This document shows, piece by piece, positions 1 through 8,391 of a DNA stretch of 56,417 bases (position 1 is its first letter; each line of letters opens with the position of its first letter). This DNA comes from Christensenella sp. UBA2853. Its GTDB lineage: Bacteria > Bacillota > Clostridia > Christensenellales > Aristaeellaceae. The translations under genes and the position numbers were made by a program. The notes under the pieces were generated by a model that was given only the letters and a program-made list of their open reading frames with translations, had not been told where the DNA came from and made no database searches. The stretch spans positions 1 to 56,417 of the forward strand of contig DEFL01000030.1 of assembly GCA_002350845.1 (NCBI GenBank). The letters are read 5' to 3'.

Positions 1-241
1 AGTGCTTTGCGAAGCCTTCCGATTAGTCAACTCCGGACTCGTTTTCACAAGCCCGCGACTTCCGTCGTGGGTAATTGACTGATACCAGTGAAATACAAAG
101 GATAATGTAGGCAAAAGATCAGAATCTGTCAAGAAAAACATACAGAGAAGAAACGATCCGCGCCTTGTAAAAGCAGACGGGATGCGATAAGATACAGCCG
201 AAATGGCGTATGCCCAAAAGCAAAGGAAAGGAAGCCTGACA
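1..241. other. Leader region before pepC, no gene seen
   Basis: I see no coding region here. An 8-bp hairpin (CCCGCGAC, loop TTCC, GTCGTGGG, with one G-T pair) lies at about 52-71 without a following T-run. A TTGACT at 75-80 and a GATAAT at 101-106 are 20 bases apart, too far for a confident promoter. The purine-rich stretch AGGAAAGGAAG just before 242 is the ribosome site of the next gene. Confidence 0.5.
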
Positions 242-1576
242 ATGAAACATTATGCAGTGACTGAAAAAGCAATCAAAGCCTGGAGCAAAGATTACCAGAG
301 CAGTCCCGTGAGACAGCTTGCGACCCTGGCGCTGGCCAAGAGTGATTTGAAAGATGTTGAGGCAGTTTCAAAAGCGGCAGGCAAAATGCGCTACAAGTTT
401 TCCATTGACATCAAAACACTGGATGTAACCAATCAGAAGCATTCCGGCCGCTGCTGGCTGTTTGCCGCCACCAATGTGCTGCGTGAAAAGATCGCAAAAG
501 AGCTGAATCTGGAACAGTTTGAACTGTCTCAGAGCTATCTTGCGTTCTGGGATAAATTCGAGCGCGCCAATTATTTCCTGGAGAGCATGCTCGACACGGC
601 AGACCTTGCACCGGACGACAGAACCGTCTCCTTCATTCTTCAGACCGGCGTGCATGACGGCGGCCAGTGGGATATGTTTGCCAATATTGTGGAAAAGTAC
701 GGTGTGGTTCCCAAGGACGTGTTCGATGAGACCTATCAGTCCTCCAACACCAATGCCATGAACCACGTGCTCAACCGCAACCTCAAGATCTGCGCGGTCC
801 GTCTGCGTGAAATGGTCAAAGCCGGAAAGACGGCAAAGGAAATCCACGAGGCAAAGGACGCAATGCTCGGCAGAATCTATGGCTTCCTGTGCAGCTGCTA
901 CGGTGAGCCGCCCCGCACCTTCGACTTTGAGTATGTCGACAAAGACGGAAACTATGCCATTGAAAAGGGATACACGCCCAAAACCTTTGCGGAAAAGTAT
1001 GTCGGGAATCTCCTGCAGGAGACGGTCAGCATCATTCATGCCCCGACCAAGGACAAGCCGTATCACAAGACCTTCACCATCCGCTACCTGGGCAATGTGG
1101 TGGGCGGAAAGGATGTCAAGCACCTGAACCTGACCATGGATGAATTCAAGGCCGCGATCATTGCGCAGCTTCAGGACGGCGAAGTGGTCTGGTTCGGCAG
1201 CGACGTCGGCAAGTATGGCGACCGTGAAAAGGGCTTCTGGGATGATCTTTCCTTCAATGATGAACTGCTCACGGGCCTGGACCTTGCGATCTCCAAGGAA
1301 GACGCGCTGGATTACGGCTTCTCTGCCATGAACCACGCGATGGTTATCACGGGCGTCAACCTGGAAGACGGCAAGCCCAACCGCTGGAAGATTGAGAATT
1401 CCTGGGGCGACGAGAAGGGCAAGAAGGGCTACTATATCTGCTCGGATACCTGGTTTGACCAGTATGTCTTCCAGGCGGCAGTGCAGAAGAAGTATCTCGG
1501 CAAACTGGCCTCTCTGGCCGATCAGAAGCCCGTAGAGCTGGATCCCTGGGATCCCATGGGCACGCTCGCTGACTGA
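242..1576 (+). CDS. pepC: Aminopeptidase C (bleomycin-hydrolase family)
   Basis: Cytosolic papain-fold cysteine aminopeptidase (family C1B) that trims N-terminal residues from peptides; family members form hexameric barrels. The 444-residue length fits the family. The active-site cysteine is in SGRCWLFAATN (about residue 71), and the catalytic His and Asn are in MNHAMVITGV (about 365) and KIENSWG (about 385). The C-terminus DPWDPMGTLAD matches the conserved tail that reaches into the active site. An in-frame ATG at 203 exists, but the ATG at 242 follows AGGAAAGGAAG at good spacing and gives the normal N-terminus. It lies 42 bases before rsmA in the same direction and may be cotranscribed with it. 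Confidence 0.95.
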   Translation: MKHYAVTEKAIKAWSKDYQSSPVRQLATLALAKSDLKDVEAVSKAAGKMRYKFSIDIKTLDVTNQKHSGRCWLFAATNVLREKIAKELNLEQFELSQSYLAFWDKFERANYFLESMLDTADLAPDDRTVSFILQTGVHDGGQWDMFANIVEKYGVVPKDVFDETYQSSNTNAMNHVLNRNLKICAVRLREMVKAGKTAKEIHEAKDAMLGRIYGFLCSCYGEPPRTFDFEYVDKDGNYAIEKGYTPKTFAEKYVGNLLQETVSIIHAPTKDKPYHKTFTIRYLGNVVGGKDVKHLNLTMDEFKAAIIAQLQDGEVVWFGSDVGKYGDREKGFWDDLSFNDELLTGLDLAISKEDALDYGFSAMNHAMVITGVNLEDGKPNRWKIENSWGDEKGKKGYYICSDTWFDQYVFQAAVQKKYLGKLASLADQKPVELDPWDPMGTLAD

Positions 1577-1618
1577 GGGAGCAGGCACTGAGAATATTCC
1601 GGAGTGTAATCAAGTTTC

Positions 1619-2467
1619 ATGAGCAAAACTAAAGAGCGAATCAGGGAAAGCCAGCTCCGCTATCAGCAGGGGCTGGGACAGAACTTTATCTATGATGACG
1701 ACCTGCTCGAGCAGCTGGTCATCGCATCCGGTGTCGGTGAGAATGACTGCATCCTGGAAATCGGTCCGGGCGCAGCCAGCCTGACCGGCCACCTCTGTGA
1801 TCATGCGAAACAGGTGGTTTCCGTTGAACTCGATGAGCGGCTGATTCCCCTCATCCGGGTGGCCATGGAAAAGCACAGCAATTTTACCCTGGTCCAGGGT
1901 GATGCCATGACGGTGGATCTCGCAGCCCTGACGGAGGCCATGGACGGCCCCGTAAGTGTGGTGGCCAATATCCCCTACTACATCACCACGCCGCTGATTC
2001 AAAGGATTCTGACCTGTGGAATCCGTCTGAAAACCCTGGCCGTGATGGTCCAGAAGGAAGTCGCAGACAAACTGCTGTCCGCTCCCGGAGAAGAAGGCTG
2101 GGGCATGCTCGCACTTCGGTGCCAGTATCTGGCCGAGCTCCACCGGGCCATGGAAGTGCCTGCGGCATGTTTTACCCCGGTGCCCAAGGTGGACAGCACC
2201 TTTGTGGTTATGCAGATGCGGGAAGCACCGGCTGTCAGCGTGCGCTGCGAAGAGGATTTCTTCCGCGTTGCGCAGGCCGGCTTTGCCCTTCGGCGAAAGA
2301 CGCTGACCAACGGCCTGTGCGCTGCTTTCCATATGGAGCGGCAGGAAGCGCTTGACCTGATGGAAGCAGCGGGACTGGACAGCAGGATCCGCGGTGAAAA
2401 ACTCACCATGGAAGAGCTGGCACGGCTTTCAGATGCCTATACAGAAAGACGGGAGGGCAGCCGATGA
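1619..2467 (+). CDS. rsmA: 16S rRNA adenine dimethyltransferase RsmA/KsgA
   Basis: SAM-dependent enzyme that dimethylates two adjacent adenines in helix 45 of 16S rRNA during 30S assembly (kasugamycin sensitivity determinant). It has 282 residues, typical for the family. The N-terminal QGLGQNFIYDDDLL motif is characteristic of KsgA. The SAM-binding motif I LEIGPGAASLTG is near residues 46-57, and the catalytic motif IV NIPYYITTPL is near 115-124. The C-terminal helical domain has the usual FRVAQAGFALRRKTL sequence. The ribosome site is weak (GGAG about 15 bases upstream), suggesting coupling to pepC. The 3' end overlaps dut by four bases (ATGA). Confidence 0.96.
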   Translation: MSKTKERIRESQLRYQQGLGQNFIYDDDLLEQLVIASGVGENDCILEIGPGAASLTGHLCDHAKQVVSVELDERLIPLIRVAMEKHSNFTLVQGDAMTVDLAALTEAMDGPVSVVANIPYYITTPLIQRILTCGIRLKTLAVMVQKEVADKLLSAPGEEGWGMLALRCQYLAELHRAMEVPAACFTPVPKVDSTFVVMQMREAPAVSVRCEEDFFRVAQAGFALRRKTLTNGLCAAFHMERQEALDLMEAAGLDSRIRGEKLTMEELARLSDAYTERREGSR

Positions 2468-2946
2468 CCATAGCAGAATTCCGTCATGTGTCGGAAGCGC
2501 AGTACAGAAAAGATGCGCAGATGTTCTCTTCCGGCATGGAGATCGGGGAGATTCCCCTGCCGTCCAGGGCGACAGCCGGTTCGGCAGGCTATGATTTTGT
2601 GTGTCCTGTGGACGTGGAAATCCCTGCCGGAAAACGGGTGGTGATTCCCACCGGCATCCGCGCCATCATGGATCAGGGCTGGATGCTCATGCTCTGCCCG
2701 AGGAGCAGTCTGGGAAGAAAGTACGGACTGCGGCTTTCCAATACGGTGGGCATTGTGGACAGCGACTATTCCCATGCAGAGAATGAAGGACATATCCTGC
2801 TGGTCATGGAACACAGCAGTGAAGAAACCGTGTGCCTGCATGCCGGCGACAGGATCTGCCAGGGCATTTTTCTCCCGGTGGGTCTGGCACGGGAAGCCGA
2901 TGTGACCGGCGACCGCGTGGGCGGGTATGGTTCAACCGGGAAATAA
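2464..2946 (+). CDS. dut: dUTP diphosphatase (trimeric dUTPase)
   Basis: Hydrolyses dUTP to dUMP and pyrophosphate, keeping uracil out of DNA and feeding dTMP synthesis. All five trimeric dUTPase motifs are present in order: AGYDF, PRSSLGRKYGL, GIVDSDYSHAENEGH, GDRICQGIFLPV and the C-terminal RVGGYGSTGK arm. Length is 160 residues. The motif 3 aspartate that activates water is in GIVDSDY. Motif 3 ends SHAENEG where many dUTPases have R-GE, a modest variation. The start overlaps the rsmA stop (ATGA), so translation is coupled. A hairpin terminator follows within 25 bases. Confidence 0.93.
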   Translation: MTIAEFRHVSEAQYRKDAQMFSSGMEIGEIPLPSRATAGSAGYDFVCPVDVEIPAGKRVVIPTGIRAIMDQGWMLMLCPRSSLGRKYGLRLSNTVGIVDSDYSHAENEGHILLVMEHSSEETVCLHAGDRICQGIFLPVGLAREADVTGDRVGGYGSTGK

Positions 2947-2967
2947 GACGGTCATGACGAATGACAG

Positions 2968-2999
2968 GCCTGAGGAGTGCAGTGCTCTTCAGGCTTTTT
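2968..2999 (+). terminator. Rho-independent terminator after dut
   Basis: Ten-base arms GCCTGAGGAG and CTCTTCAGGC (one G-T pair) around a 7-base loop are followed directly by TTTTT. It ends the pepC-rsmA-dut unit. Confidence 0.8.
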
Positions 3000-3068
3000 C
3001 TGTGGGAAAACGAGCATGGAACCGGGGCGGCAGACTCCAGCAAATACATGAAAAATGCAGGATGGATA

Positions 3069-3097
3069 TTGATATCCTGCATAAAGTCCATTACAAT
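3069..3097 (+). promoter_or_regulatory. Sigma-A promoter for gdhA
   Basis: TTGATA (-35) and TACAAT (-10) are separated by exactly 17 bases, each one mismatch from consensus, about 75 bases upstream of the gdhA start. Confidence 0.75.
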
Positions 3098-3173
3098 GAC
3101 CGTGCTTTAGAACCAACTGAAAGCATGAATGATTCAAGAATACATATCAGTTGTGAAAGGGGAATGTGACATT

Positions 3174-4511
3174 ATGAGCACATATGCAATGAATATTCTG
3201 GAAGATCTGAAAAAGAAAAATGCAGATCAGCCCGAATTTGTTCAAGCCGCCACTGAAATCCTGACCACGCTCCAGCCCGTGATTGAAAAGCATCCCGAGT
3301 ATGCTGAAAACGGACTGCTCGAGCGCTTTGTTGAACCTGAGCGCGTGATCATTTTCCGCGTGCCGTGGGTGGATGACCAGGGCAAGGTTCGCGTCAACCG
3401 CGGCTATCGTGTGCAGTTCAATTCCGCCATTGGTCCGTACAAGGGCGGCCTTCGTCTACATCCCTCTGTCAACCTGTCCATCATCAAGTTCCTGGGCTTC
3501 GAGCAGATCCTCAAGAACAGCCTGACCGGCCTGCCCATCGGCGGCGGCAAGGGCGGCTCTGACTTTGATCCCAAGGGCAAGAGCGACCGCGAAGTGATGA
3601 ACTTCTGCCAGAGCTTTATGAATGAACTCTACCGCCACATCAGCGCGGATACCGACGTTCCTGCCGGTGATATCGGCGTTGGCGCCCGTGAAATCGGCTA
3701 TCTCTACGGCCAGTACAAGCGCCTGACCGGCCTGTATGAAGGCGTTCTGACCGGCAAGGGCCTGACCTACGGCGGCTCTCTGGCCCGCAAGGAAGCCACC
3801 GGTTTTGGTCTGTGCTATTTCACCGAAGCCATGCTCAAGGCCAATGATATGGACGTTGCGGGCAAGACCGTGGTCGTGTCCGGCAGCGGCAACGTGGCCA
3901 TCTATGCAGCCCAGAAGATCACCGAGATGGGCGGCAAGGTGGTTGCCATGAGCGACTCCAACGGCTATATCCATGATCCGGCCGGCGTCAACCTGGCTGT
4001 TGTCAAGGCGATCAAGGAAGGCCGCCGCGGCCGCATCAAGGAGTATGTCCAGGAAGTGCCCACCGCAACCTATACCGATGGCTGCCGCGGCATCTGGACC
4101 ATCCCCTGCGATATCGCACTCCCCTGCGCAACGCAGAATGAAATCGATGTTGATTCCGCCAACGCCCTGATTGCCAACGGTGTCAAGGCCGTTGCAGAAG
4201 GCGCCAATATGCCTTCCACCCTCGAAGCCACCGCAGCCTTCCAGAAGGCCGGCGTGCTCTTTGGACCGGCCAAGGCTGCCAATGCCGGCGGTGTTGCAGT
4301 GTCCGCACTGGAAATGAGCCAGAACAGCCTGAGACTGAGCTGGACCTTCGAGGAAGTCGACGGACGTCTCAAGGGCATCATGCAGAACATCTTCAAGAAG
4401 GTCGACGAAGCGGCTGCAGAATATGCCACCAAGGGCGACTATGTTGCCGGTGCCAACATTGCAGGCTTCCTGAAGGTTGCCGAAGCCATGATGGCTCAGG
4501 GTGCAGTGTAA
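3174..4511 (+). CDS. gdhA: NADP-specific glutamate dehydrogenase
   Basis: Hexameric enzyme that aminates 2-oxoglutarate with ammonia and NADPH to give glutamate. The 445-residue length fits the bacterial anabolic class. Visible motifs are YKGGLRLHPSVNLS and the catalytic-lysine block PIGGGKGGSDFDPKGKS in the N-terminal half, and the dinucleotide-binding GSGNVA near residue 240. The frame is open from 3129, but the ATG at 3174 has AAAGGGGAA upstream and yields the usual N-terminus. It is flanked by its own promoter and terminator, so it is a single-gene unit. Codon use is strongly biased, as expected for an abundant enzyme. Confidence 0.96.
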   Translation: MSTYAMNILEDLKKKNADQPEFVQAATEILTTLQPVIEKHPEYAENGLLERFVEPERVIIFRVPWVDDQGKVRVNRGYRVQFNSAIGPYKGGLRLHPSVNLSIIKFLGFEQILKNSLTGLPIGGGKGGSDFDPKGKSDREVMNFCQSFMNELYRHISADTDVPAGDIGVGAREIGYLYGQYKRLTGLYEGVLTGKGLTYGGSLARKEATGFGLCYFTEAMLKANDMDVAGKTVVVSGSGNVAIYAAQKITEMGGKVVAMSDSNGYIHDPAGVNLAVVKAIKEGRRGRIKEYVQEVPTATYTDGCRGIWTIPCDIALPCATQNEIDVDSANALIANGVKAVAEGANMPSTLEATAAFQKAGVLFGPAKAANAGGVAVSALEMSQNSLRLSWTFEEVDGRLKGIMQNIFKKVDEAAAEYATKGDYVAGANIAGFLKVAEAMMAQGAV

Positions 4512-4536
4512 TCTCTCACAGACAGATCTTTCATCA

Positions 4537-4562
4537 GGAGACGGCTTGGCCGTCTCCTTTCT
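4537..4562 (+). terminator. Rho-independent terminator after gdhA
   Basis: Perfect 9-bp arms GGAGACGGC and GCCGTCTCC with loop TTG, followed by a T-rich TTTCTTCTTT. Confidence 0.8.
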
Positions 4563-4622
4563 TCTTTGTTCTGAGACAGAATTCATACAGGATCCGGGAG
4601 ATTTTTGTGCAGGTTTCGGGGC

Positions 4623-4651
4623 TTTTCATTGCCGGGAAGCTATGCTATACT
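4623..4651 (+). promoter_or_regulatory. Possible promoter for pfkA
   Basis: TTTTCA and TATACT are spaced by 17 bases. The -10 is one mismatch from consensus and the -35 is two. It would give a leader of about 75 bases before pfkA, whose ribosome site is GGAGGA at 4717-4722. Confidence 0.45.
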
Positions 4652-4730
4652 TGCATCTGCAGTGTATTCTGCATACGAAAGCAGAGCAACTTGTCCCGTT
4701 GTCGGGATAATCATTCGGAGGAAATAATTC

Positions 4731-5780
4731 ATGAGAAAAATAGGTGTTCTGACAAGCGGCGGCGATGCACCGGGTATGAATGCGGCAGTCATGGCCATTG
4801 CAAAATTTGCGGACCGTTACGGCATGCAGCTCGTCGGCATCAAGCGCGGATACAATGGACTTCTGCGCAAATCAACCAGTCTCTACGATGATATGGAAGA
4901 AATGCATCTTGATACGGTGTTGGACATCGCAGACCGCCCCGGTACCTATCTGCGCACGGCGCGCTGCATGGAATTCCTCGATCCCGCATGGCGTGAAATC
5001 GCAGCCAATACCCTGCGTGCCATGGAGATTGAAGGTCTGGTGGTCATCGGCGGTGACGGCAGTTTCCACGGTGCTGAGAACCTGTGCAAGCTGGGCATCC
5101 ACTGCATCGGCATTCCCGGAACGATTGACAACGACCTGCCCTATACGGAAATGACACTGGGCTATGACACAGCCGTCAACGTCTGCGTCAACGCGGTGCG
5201 CGCCATCCGCGCGACCTCCAGAAGCCATGACCGCCCTGCGGTGGTTGAAGTCATGGGCCGTCACTGCGGCGACATTGCACTGACGACTGCTGTTTCCACA
5301 GGATCTGAAATCGTGCTGGTGCCTGAAGTGCCGTGGCGCGTGGAGGATGTCGCCAAGAGACTGAATCAGCAGCTGGCCAAGGGCAACACCCGCGCCACCA
5401 TCGTTGTGGCAGAAGGCTGCTGGGAATCCATGGAGCCCTTTGACATGTATACCTTCCTCAACAGCCATGGCAAGAAGTGCTATGAGGGCGAGCCGATCAG
5501 CGCTGTGCGTTTTGCTTCCATCATGAAGAGAATGTGCAACAACGTTGAAGCGAGAGCGACCGTTCTGGGCTATACCCAGAGAGGCGCTGAGCCGACGGCA
5601 CGCGACAGCGCGTTTGCCTTTGAAGCCGGCCACCTGGCAGTCCGCCTCCTCAGAGACGGCATTTCCAATCAGGTCATCGGCATGAAAGAAGGCAAAGTGT
5701 ACTACATGTCGATCGATGAGGCACTGAGGGCCAAGAGAGAATTCAACCGGCCGCTCTACGACCTTGTCAATCATCTGTAA
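4731..5780 (+). CDS. pfkA: ATP-dependent 6-phosphofructokinase
   Basis: Phosphorylates fructose 6-phosphate to fructose 1,6-bisphosphate, the committed step of glycolysis. Motifs in order: TSGGDAPGMNAAV at the N-terminus (ATP site), GGDGSFHGA near 104-112, the catalytic GTIDNDLPYTE near 125-135, and MGRHCGDIAL near 171-180. Gly rather than Lys after GGD argues for ATP and not PPi as donor. At 349 residues it is slightly longer than the usual 320, through a C-terminal extension that looks ordinary. It is a single-gene unit between a candidate promoter and a strong terminator. Confidence 0.95.
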   Translation: MRKIGVLTSGGDAPGMNAAVMAIAKFADRYGMQLVGIKRGYNGLLRKSTSLYDDMEEMHLDTVLDIADRPGTYLRTARCMEFLDPAWREIAANTLRAMEIEGLVVIGGDGSFHGAENLCKLGIHCIGIPGTIDNDLPYTEMTLGYDTAVNVCVNAVRAIRATSRSHDRPAVVEVMGRHCGDIALTTAVSTGSEIVLVPEVPWRVEDVAKRLNQQLAKGNTRATIVVAEGCWESMEPFDMYTFLNSHGKKCYEGEPISAVRFASIMKRMCNNVEARATVLGYTQRGAEPTARDSAFAFEAGHLAVRLLRDGISNQVIGMKEGKVYYMSIDEALRAKREFNRPLYDLVNHL

Positions 5781-5788
5781 AAAAATCA

Positions 5789-5826
5789 GGGCTCTGTTTT
5801 CCGTAGAAAACGGAGCCCGTTTTTTC
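5789..5826 (+). terminator. Rho-independent terminator after pfkA
   Basis: Thirteen-base arms (GGGCTCTGTTTTC and GAAAACGGAGCCC, one G-T pair) with loop CGTA, followed by CG and six T. Confidence 0.85.
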
Positions 5827-5849
5827 GAAATCAACGGTTGGTGATACGA

Positions 5850-6374
5850 ATGCTGAATGCTTATTTTCTCGTCGGTGAGATCCTCAAGCCCCAGGGCGTC
5901 CGCGGGGAGGCAAAGATCAAGCCCTATGCGTCCAATCCGGATGACTTTAAGCGCTGGAAAACACTGTATCTGAAGGAGGGCGAGGCGTATCGCCCGCTCG
6001 AAGCCAGGTGCTCGCGTGTGCACGACGGATTTGCGTATGTGACCCTGGAGGGATGCACAACGCCGGAGGATGTCGAAAGGCTTCGCGGAAAAGAGATCTA
6101 TGTGGACAGAGCGCATGCAGCCAAGCTGGGTGAGGACGAGGTGTATATTTCCGACCTCATCGGGTGCGAGGCCTTTACCCGGGAAGGGGAAAAGGTGGGC
6201 GTGCTCATTGATGTGCTGCAGTACGGAACGGTGGATACCTATGTCTTCCGCACGAAGCATGGAAGCCTGATGGCCCCGGCGCTCAAGGCAGTCTTTGTGG
6301 AAACCGATGTGGAAAACAGGAAGATTGTGGTGGACCGGGAGAGACTGGAAGAGGTGGCCGTCCTTGAAGATTGA
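5850..6374 (+). CDS. rimM: Ribosome maturation factor RimM
   Basis: Assembly factor for the 30S head that binds ribosomal protein S19. It has 174 residues. The N-terminal RimM barrel begins FLVGEILKPQGVRGEAKIKP, the family signature, and the C-terminal PRC-barrel begins around EVYISDLIGCEAF. I chose the ATG at 5850; TTG at 5838 and GTG at 5841 are in-frame alternatives. The end overlaps trmD by 11 bases. This gene pair normally follows rpsP and khpA, but here those lie at 14.2-14.8 kb on the opposite strand. Confidence 0.93.
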   Translation: MLNAYFLVGEILKPQGVRGEAKIKPYASNPDDFKRWKTLYLKEGEAYRPLEARCSRVHDGFAYVTLEGCTTPEDVERLRGKEIYVDRAHAAKLGEDEVYISDLIGCEAFTREGEKVGVLIDVLQYGTVDTYVFRTKHGSLMAPALKAVFVETDVENRKIVVDRERLEEVAVLED

Positions 6375-7104
6375 TATTCTGACCATTTTTCCGGAAATGT
6401 TTCAGTCTGTCCTTTCCTCAAGCATTATCGGGCGGGCAAGGGAGAATGGCCTGATTGATGTGCAGTGCACGGATATCCGCCCGTTTTCCGAATGCAAGCA
6501 CAAAAACACGGATGATTATCCCTTTGGCGGCGGGGCCGGCATGGTCATGCTCGCGCAGCCGATCGCGGATGCCATGGCGTCTGTGACCGGGGAAAACTTT
6601 CACGGCCGGCGCATTTATCTCGGACCGAGGGGACGCACGCTGACCACCCGTGTGGCCAGAGAGCTCTCCCATGAAGAGCATCTGGTGCTTCTGTGCGGGC
6701 ATTATGAGGGCGTCGACCAGCGCGTGCTGGATACATGCATTGATGAGGAAATCAGCATCGGGGACTATATCCTGACCGGCGGCGAGCTGGCCGCGATGGT
6801 GCTGGTGGACTGTGTGTCGCGCTTTATCCCGGGCGTGCTGGGCAGTGAGGAAAGCCCGGAGGAAGAATCCTTCTCGGACGGGCTGCTGGAATACCCGCAG
6901 TATACAAGGCCCAGGGAATGGAACGGCATGGAAGTCCCGGAAGTGCTCCTCTCGGGCAATCATGCCAAAATCCGTGAGTGGCGGCGTCAGCAGTCGCTTC
7001 TTGCGACGCAGCGTTTCCGCCCGGACCTGTTTGAAAAGGCTGAACTGACAGTCAAAGAGAAAAAATGGATACGGGAGGTGGGACTGTGTTCCTCAGAAAA
7101 CTGA
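6364..7104 (+). CDS. trmD: tRNA (guanine-37-N1) methyltransferase TrmD
   Basis: SAM-dependent SPOUT-fold enzyme that makes m1G37 next to the anticodon and so prevents +1 frameshifts. Motifs: DILTIFPEMF at the N-terminus, YPFGGGAGMVM, LLCGHYEGVDQRV, and the trefoil-knot segment EISIGDYILTGGELAAMVLVD. With a TTG start at 6364 the protein has 246 residues, the family size; the frame is open from 6295 but that upstream part is not TrmD-like. The start lies inside the end of rimM, so translation is coupled. The last 19 bases overlap the next small membrane-protein gene. Confidence 0.94.
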   Translation: MKIDILTIFPEMFQSVLSSSIIGRARENGLIDVQCTDIRPFSECKHKNTDDYPFGGGAGMVMLAQPIADAMASVTGENFHGRRIYLGPRGRTLTTRVARELSHEEHLVLLCGHYEGVDQRVLDTCIDEEISIGDYILTGGELAAMVLVDCVSRFIPGVLGSEESPEEESFSDGLLEYPQYTRPREWNGMEVPEVLLSGNHAKIREWRRQQSLLATQRFRPDLFEKAELTVKEKKWIREVGLCSSEN

Positions 7105-7457
7105 CGGTCATTGTGCTTCCCCTGCTGCTTCTCCTTGCGCTCATTTTTCTGCTCCCCTATGTGGACCGCCTGAACCTGGGCCTCTTCACAGAGGGCGTCC
7201 GGGGGCTGATTCTGGGGATTGCCCTGGCCATGCTGCTGCCGCTCTCCGGGGCGAGCCGGCACAGGGCGCCGTTTGCGGGACTTCTGTGGATTCCGACACT
7301 GCTCATCGCGGGCGTCATCGTCTATCAGTATCTGGAGACACAGGGCACGCGCGTGGATGTTCTGCATATCCTCGCCACGAAGGATTCCTCGGTGATTTTT
7401 CTGGAGTCCCTGTTCATGGGCTACATGGGTGTGACATGTCTGAGGACGCACAAATGA
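7086..7457 (+). CDS. Small hypothetical membrane protein
   Basis: Unrecognised protein of about 123 residues with three or four hydrophobic segments: VIVLPLLLLLALIFLLPYV near the N-terminus, then GLILGIALAMLLPL, LLWIPTLLIAGVIVYQYL, and a weaker one near SLFMGYMG. I chose the GTG at 7086 because GGGAGGTGGG sits just upstream; an ATG at 7065 is also in frame. It overlaps the trmD 3' end and is probably the last gene of the rimM-trmD unit, ending at a bidirectional terminator. No catalytic motif is visible and I assign no function. Confidence 0.65.
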   Translation: MFLRKLTVIVLPLLLLLALIFLLPYVDRLNLGLFTEGVRGLILGIALAMLLPLSGASRHRAPFAGLLWIPTLLIAGVIVYQYLETQGTRVDVLHILATKDSSVIFLESLFMGYMGVTCLRTHK

Positions 7458-7464
7458 TCTGAGC

Positions 7465-7501
7465 AACAAAAAAACGCTACAGCGCGTAGCGTTTTTTTGT
7501 T
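7465..7501. terminator. Bidirectional terminator between convergent genes
   Basis: Perfect 16-base inverted repeat AACAAAAAAACGCTAC / GTAGCGTTTTTTTGTT with loop AGCGC. It has a T-run on both strands and serves the trmD unit and the leftward radical-SAM gene. Confidence 0.85.
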
Positions 7502-7509
7502 GCAGAGCA

Positions 7510-8391
7510 TCAGACAAAGCTTTCATCCTGATTAAAGACCGGAATGAAATCGACCGTGGCGCTGGTCGGCCCCTGGTAAAACCCGGGGAGGCCCAGGGCG
7601 AGCATATGTTCCTGAACGCGGGCGTATTCGCGGTGCGTAATCCGCCGCTGAAGAACCGGGATGCGCACATTGTTGCACGGGACATACTGCTGCATGAGGC
7701 TGACAGGAATGCCCTCGGGCAGCGTATCGTGAACCCAGTCGAGCAGATGAATGCTCTCTCCTGTACAGCCGGGCAGGATCAGGTGGCGGATGAGCACGCC
7801 GCGGCGCATAATGCCGTCTTCATCATACCGGGGGACCCCGCACTGGCGGACCATTTCCTGAATGGCCAGGCTTGTCTTTTCGAAATAGTCATCGGCCCCG
7901 GCACAGAGCTTCCCCATGGAGGCGCTGTAGTGCTTGAGGTCGGGAAGATAGACATCAATTACGCCGTCGAGCTGTTTCAGGGATTCCACCGACTCATAGC
8001 CGGACGTGTTCCACACCAGGGGCACAGGCGGCCGGTAGATGTCGAGGGTTTCCAGAATCTTTGGGATAAAGGGCGTTGCCGTGATAAAGGAGACGGTCTG
8101 CATGCCCATGTCCACCAGGCGGCGGAGGCTTTCGGCAAGCGCCTGGGGCGTAAAGGGGCGTCCTGCGTCGCGGTGAGAGATATCAGCATTCTGACAGTAG
8201 ACGCACCGGAGTGTGCAGCCGGAGAAAAAGACGGCGCCGGTTCCGCGCTGTCCGGAAACCGGAGGCTCCTCCCACAGATGCGGGGCAATCCTTGCGATGC
8301 GCATGGTTTCCGGCATCCGGCAGAATCCATGCCCTTCACTTTCGGTGCGAAGGGCATGGCAGGCTCTGGGGCAGAGTGTGCATGCATTCAT
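7510..8391 (-). CDS. Radical SAM protein, PflA-related (COG1313-like)
   Basis: Radical SAM enzyme of about 293 residues resembling the uncharacterised PflX/COG1313 relatives of pyruvate formate-lyase activase. The 4Fe-4S/SAM motif CTLRCVYCQN (CxxxCxxC) is near residue 60. An N-terminal cysteine-rich stretch, CTLCPRACHALRTESEGHGFC, is typical of this subgroup and may hold an extra metal site. No glycyl-radical partner enzyme is nearby, so the substrate is unknown. The ATG at 8391 overlaps the stop of the upstream GH31 gene (TGATG), so the two are translationally coupled. A GTG one codon earlier is an alternative. Confidence 0.8.
   Translation of the reverse strand: MNACTLCPRACHALRTESEGHGFCRMPETMRIARIAPHLWEEPPVSGQRGTGAVFFSGCTLRCVYCQNADISHRDAGRPFTPQALAESLRRLVDMGMQTVSFITATPFIPKILETLDIYRPPVPLVWNTSGYESVESLKQLDGVIDVYLPDLKHYSASMGKLCAGADDYFEKTSLAIQEMVRQCGVPRYDEDGIMRRGVLIRHLILPGCTGESIHLLDWVHDTLPEGIPVSLMQQYVPCNNVRIPVLQRRITHREYARVQEHMLALGLPGFYQGPTSATVDFIPVFNQDESFV

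Noticed and set aside
368..1588. Long antisense open frame across pepC
   Set aside because: The frame is open because of codon bias in the GC-rich pepC gene; it has no recognisable domain, and pepC itself carries all catalytic motifs.
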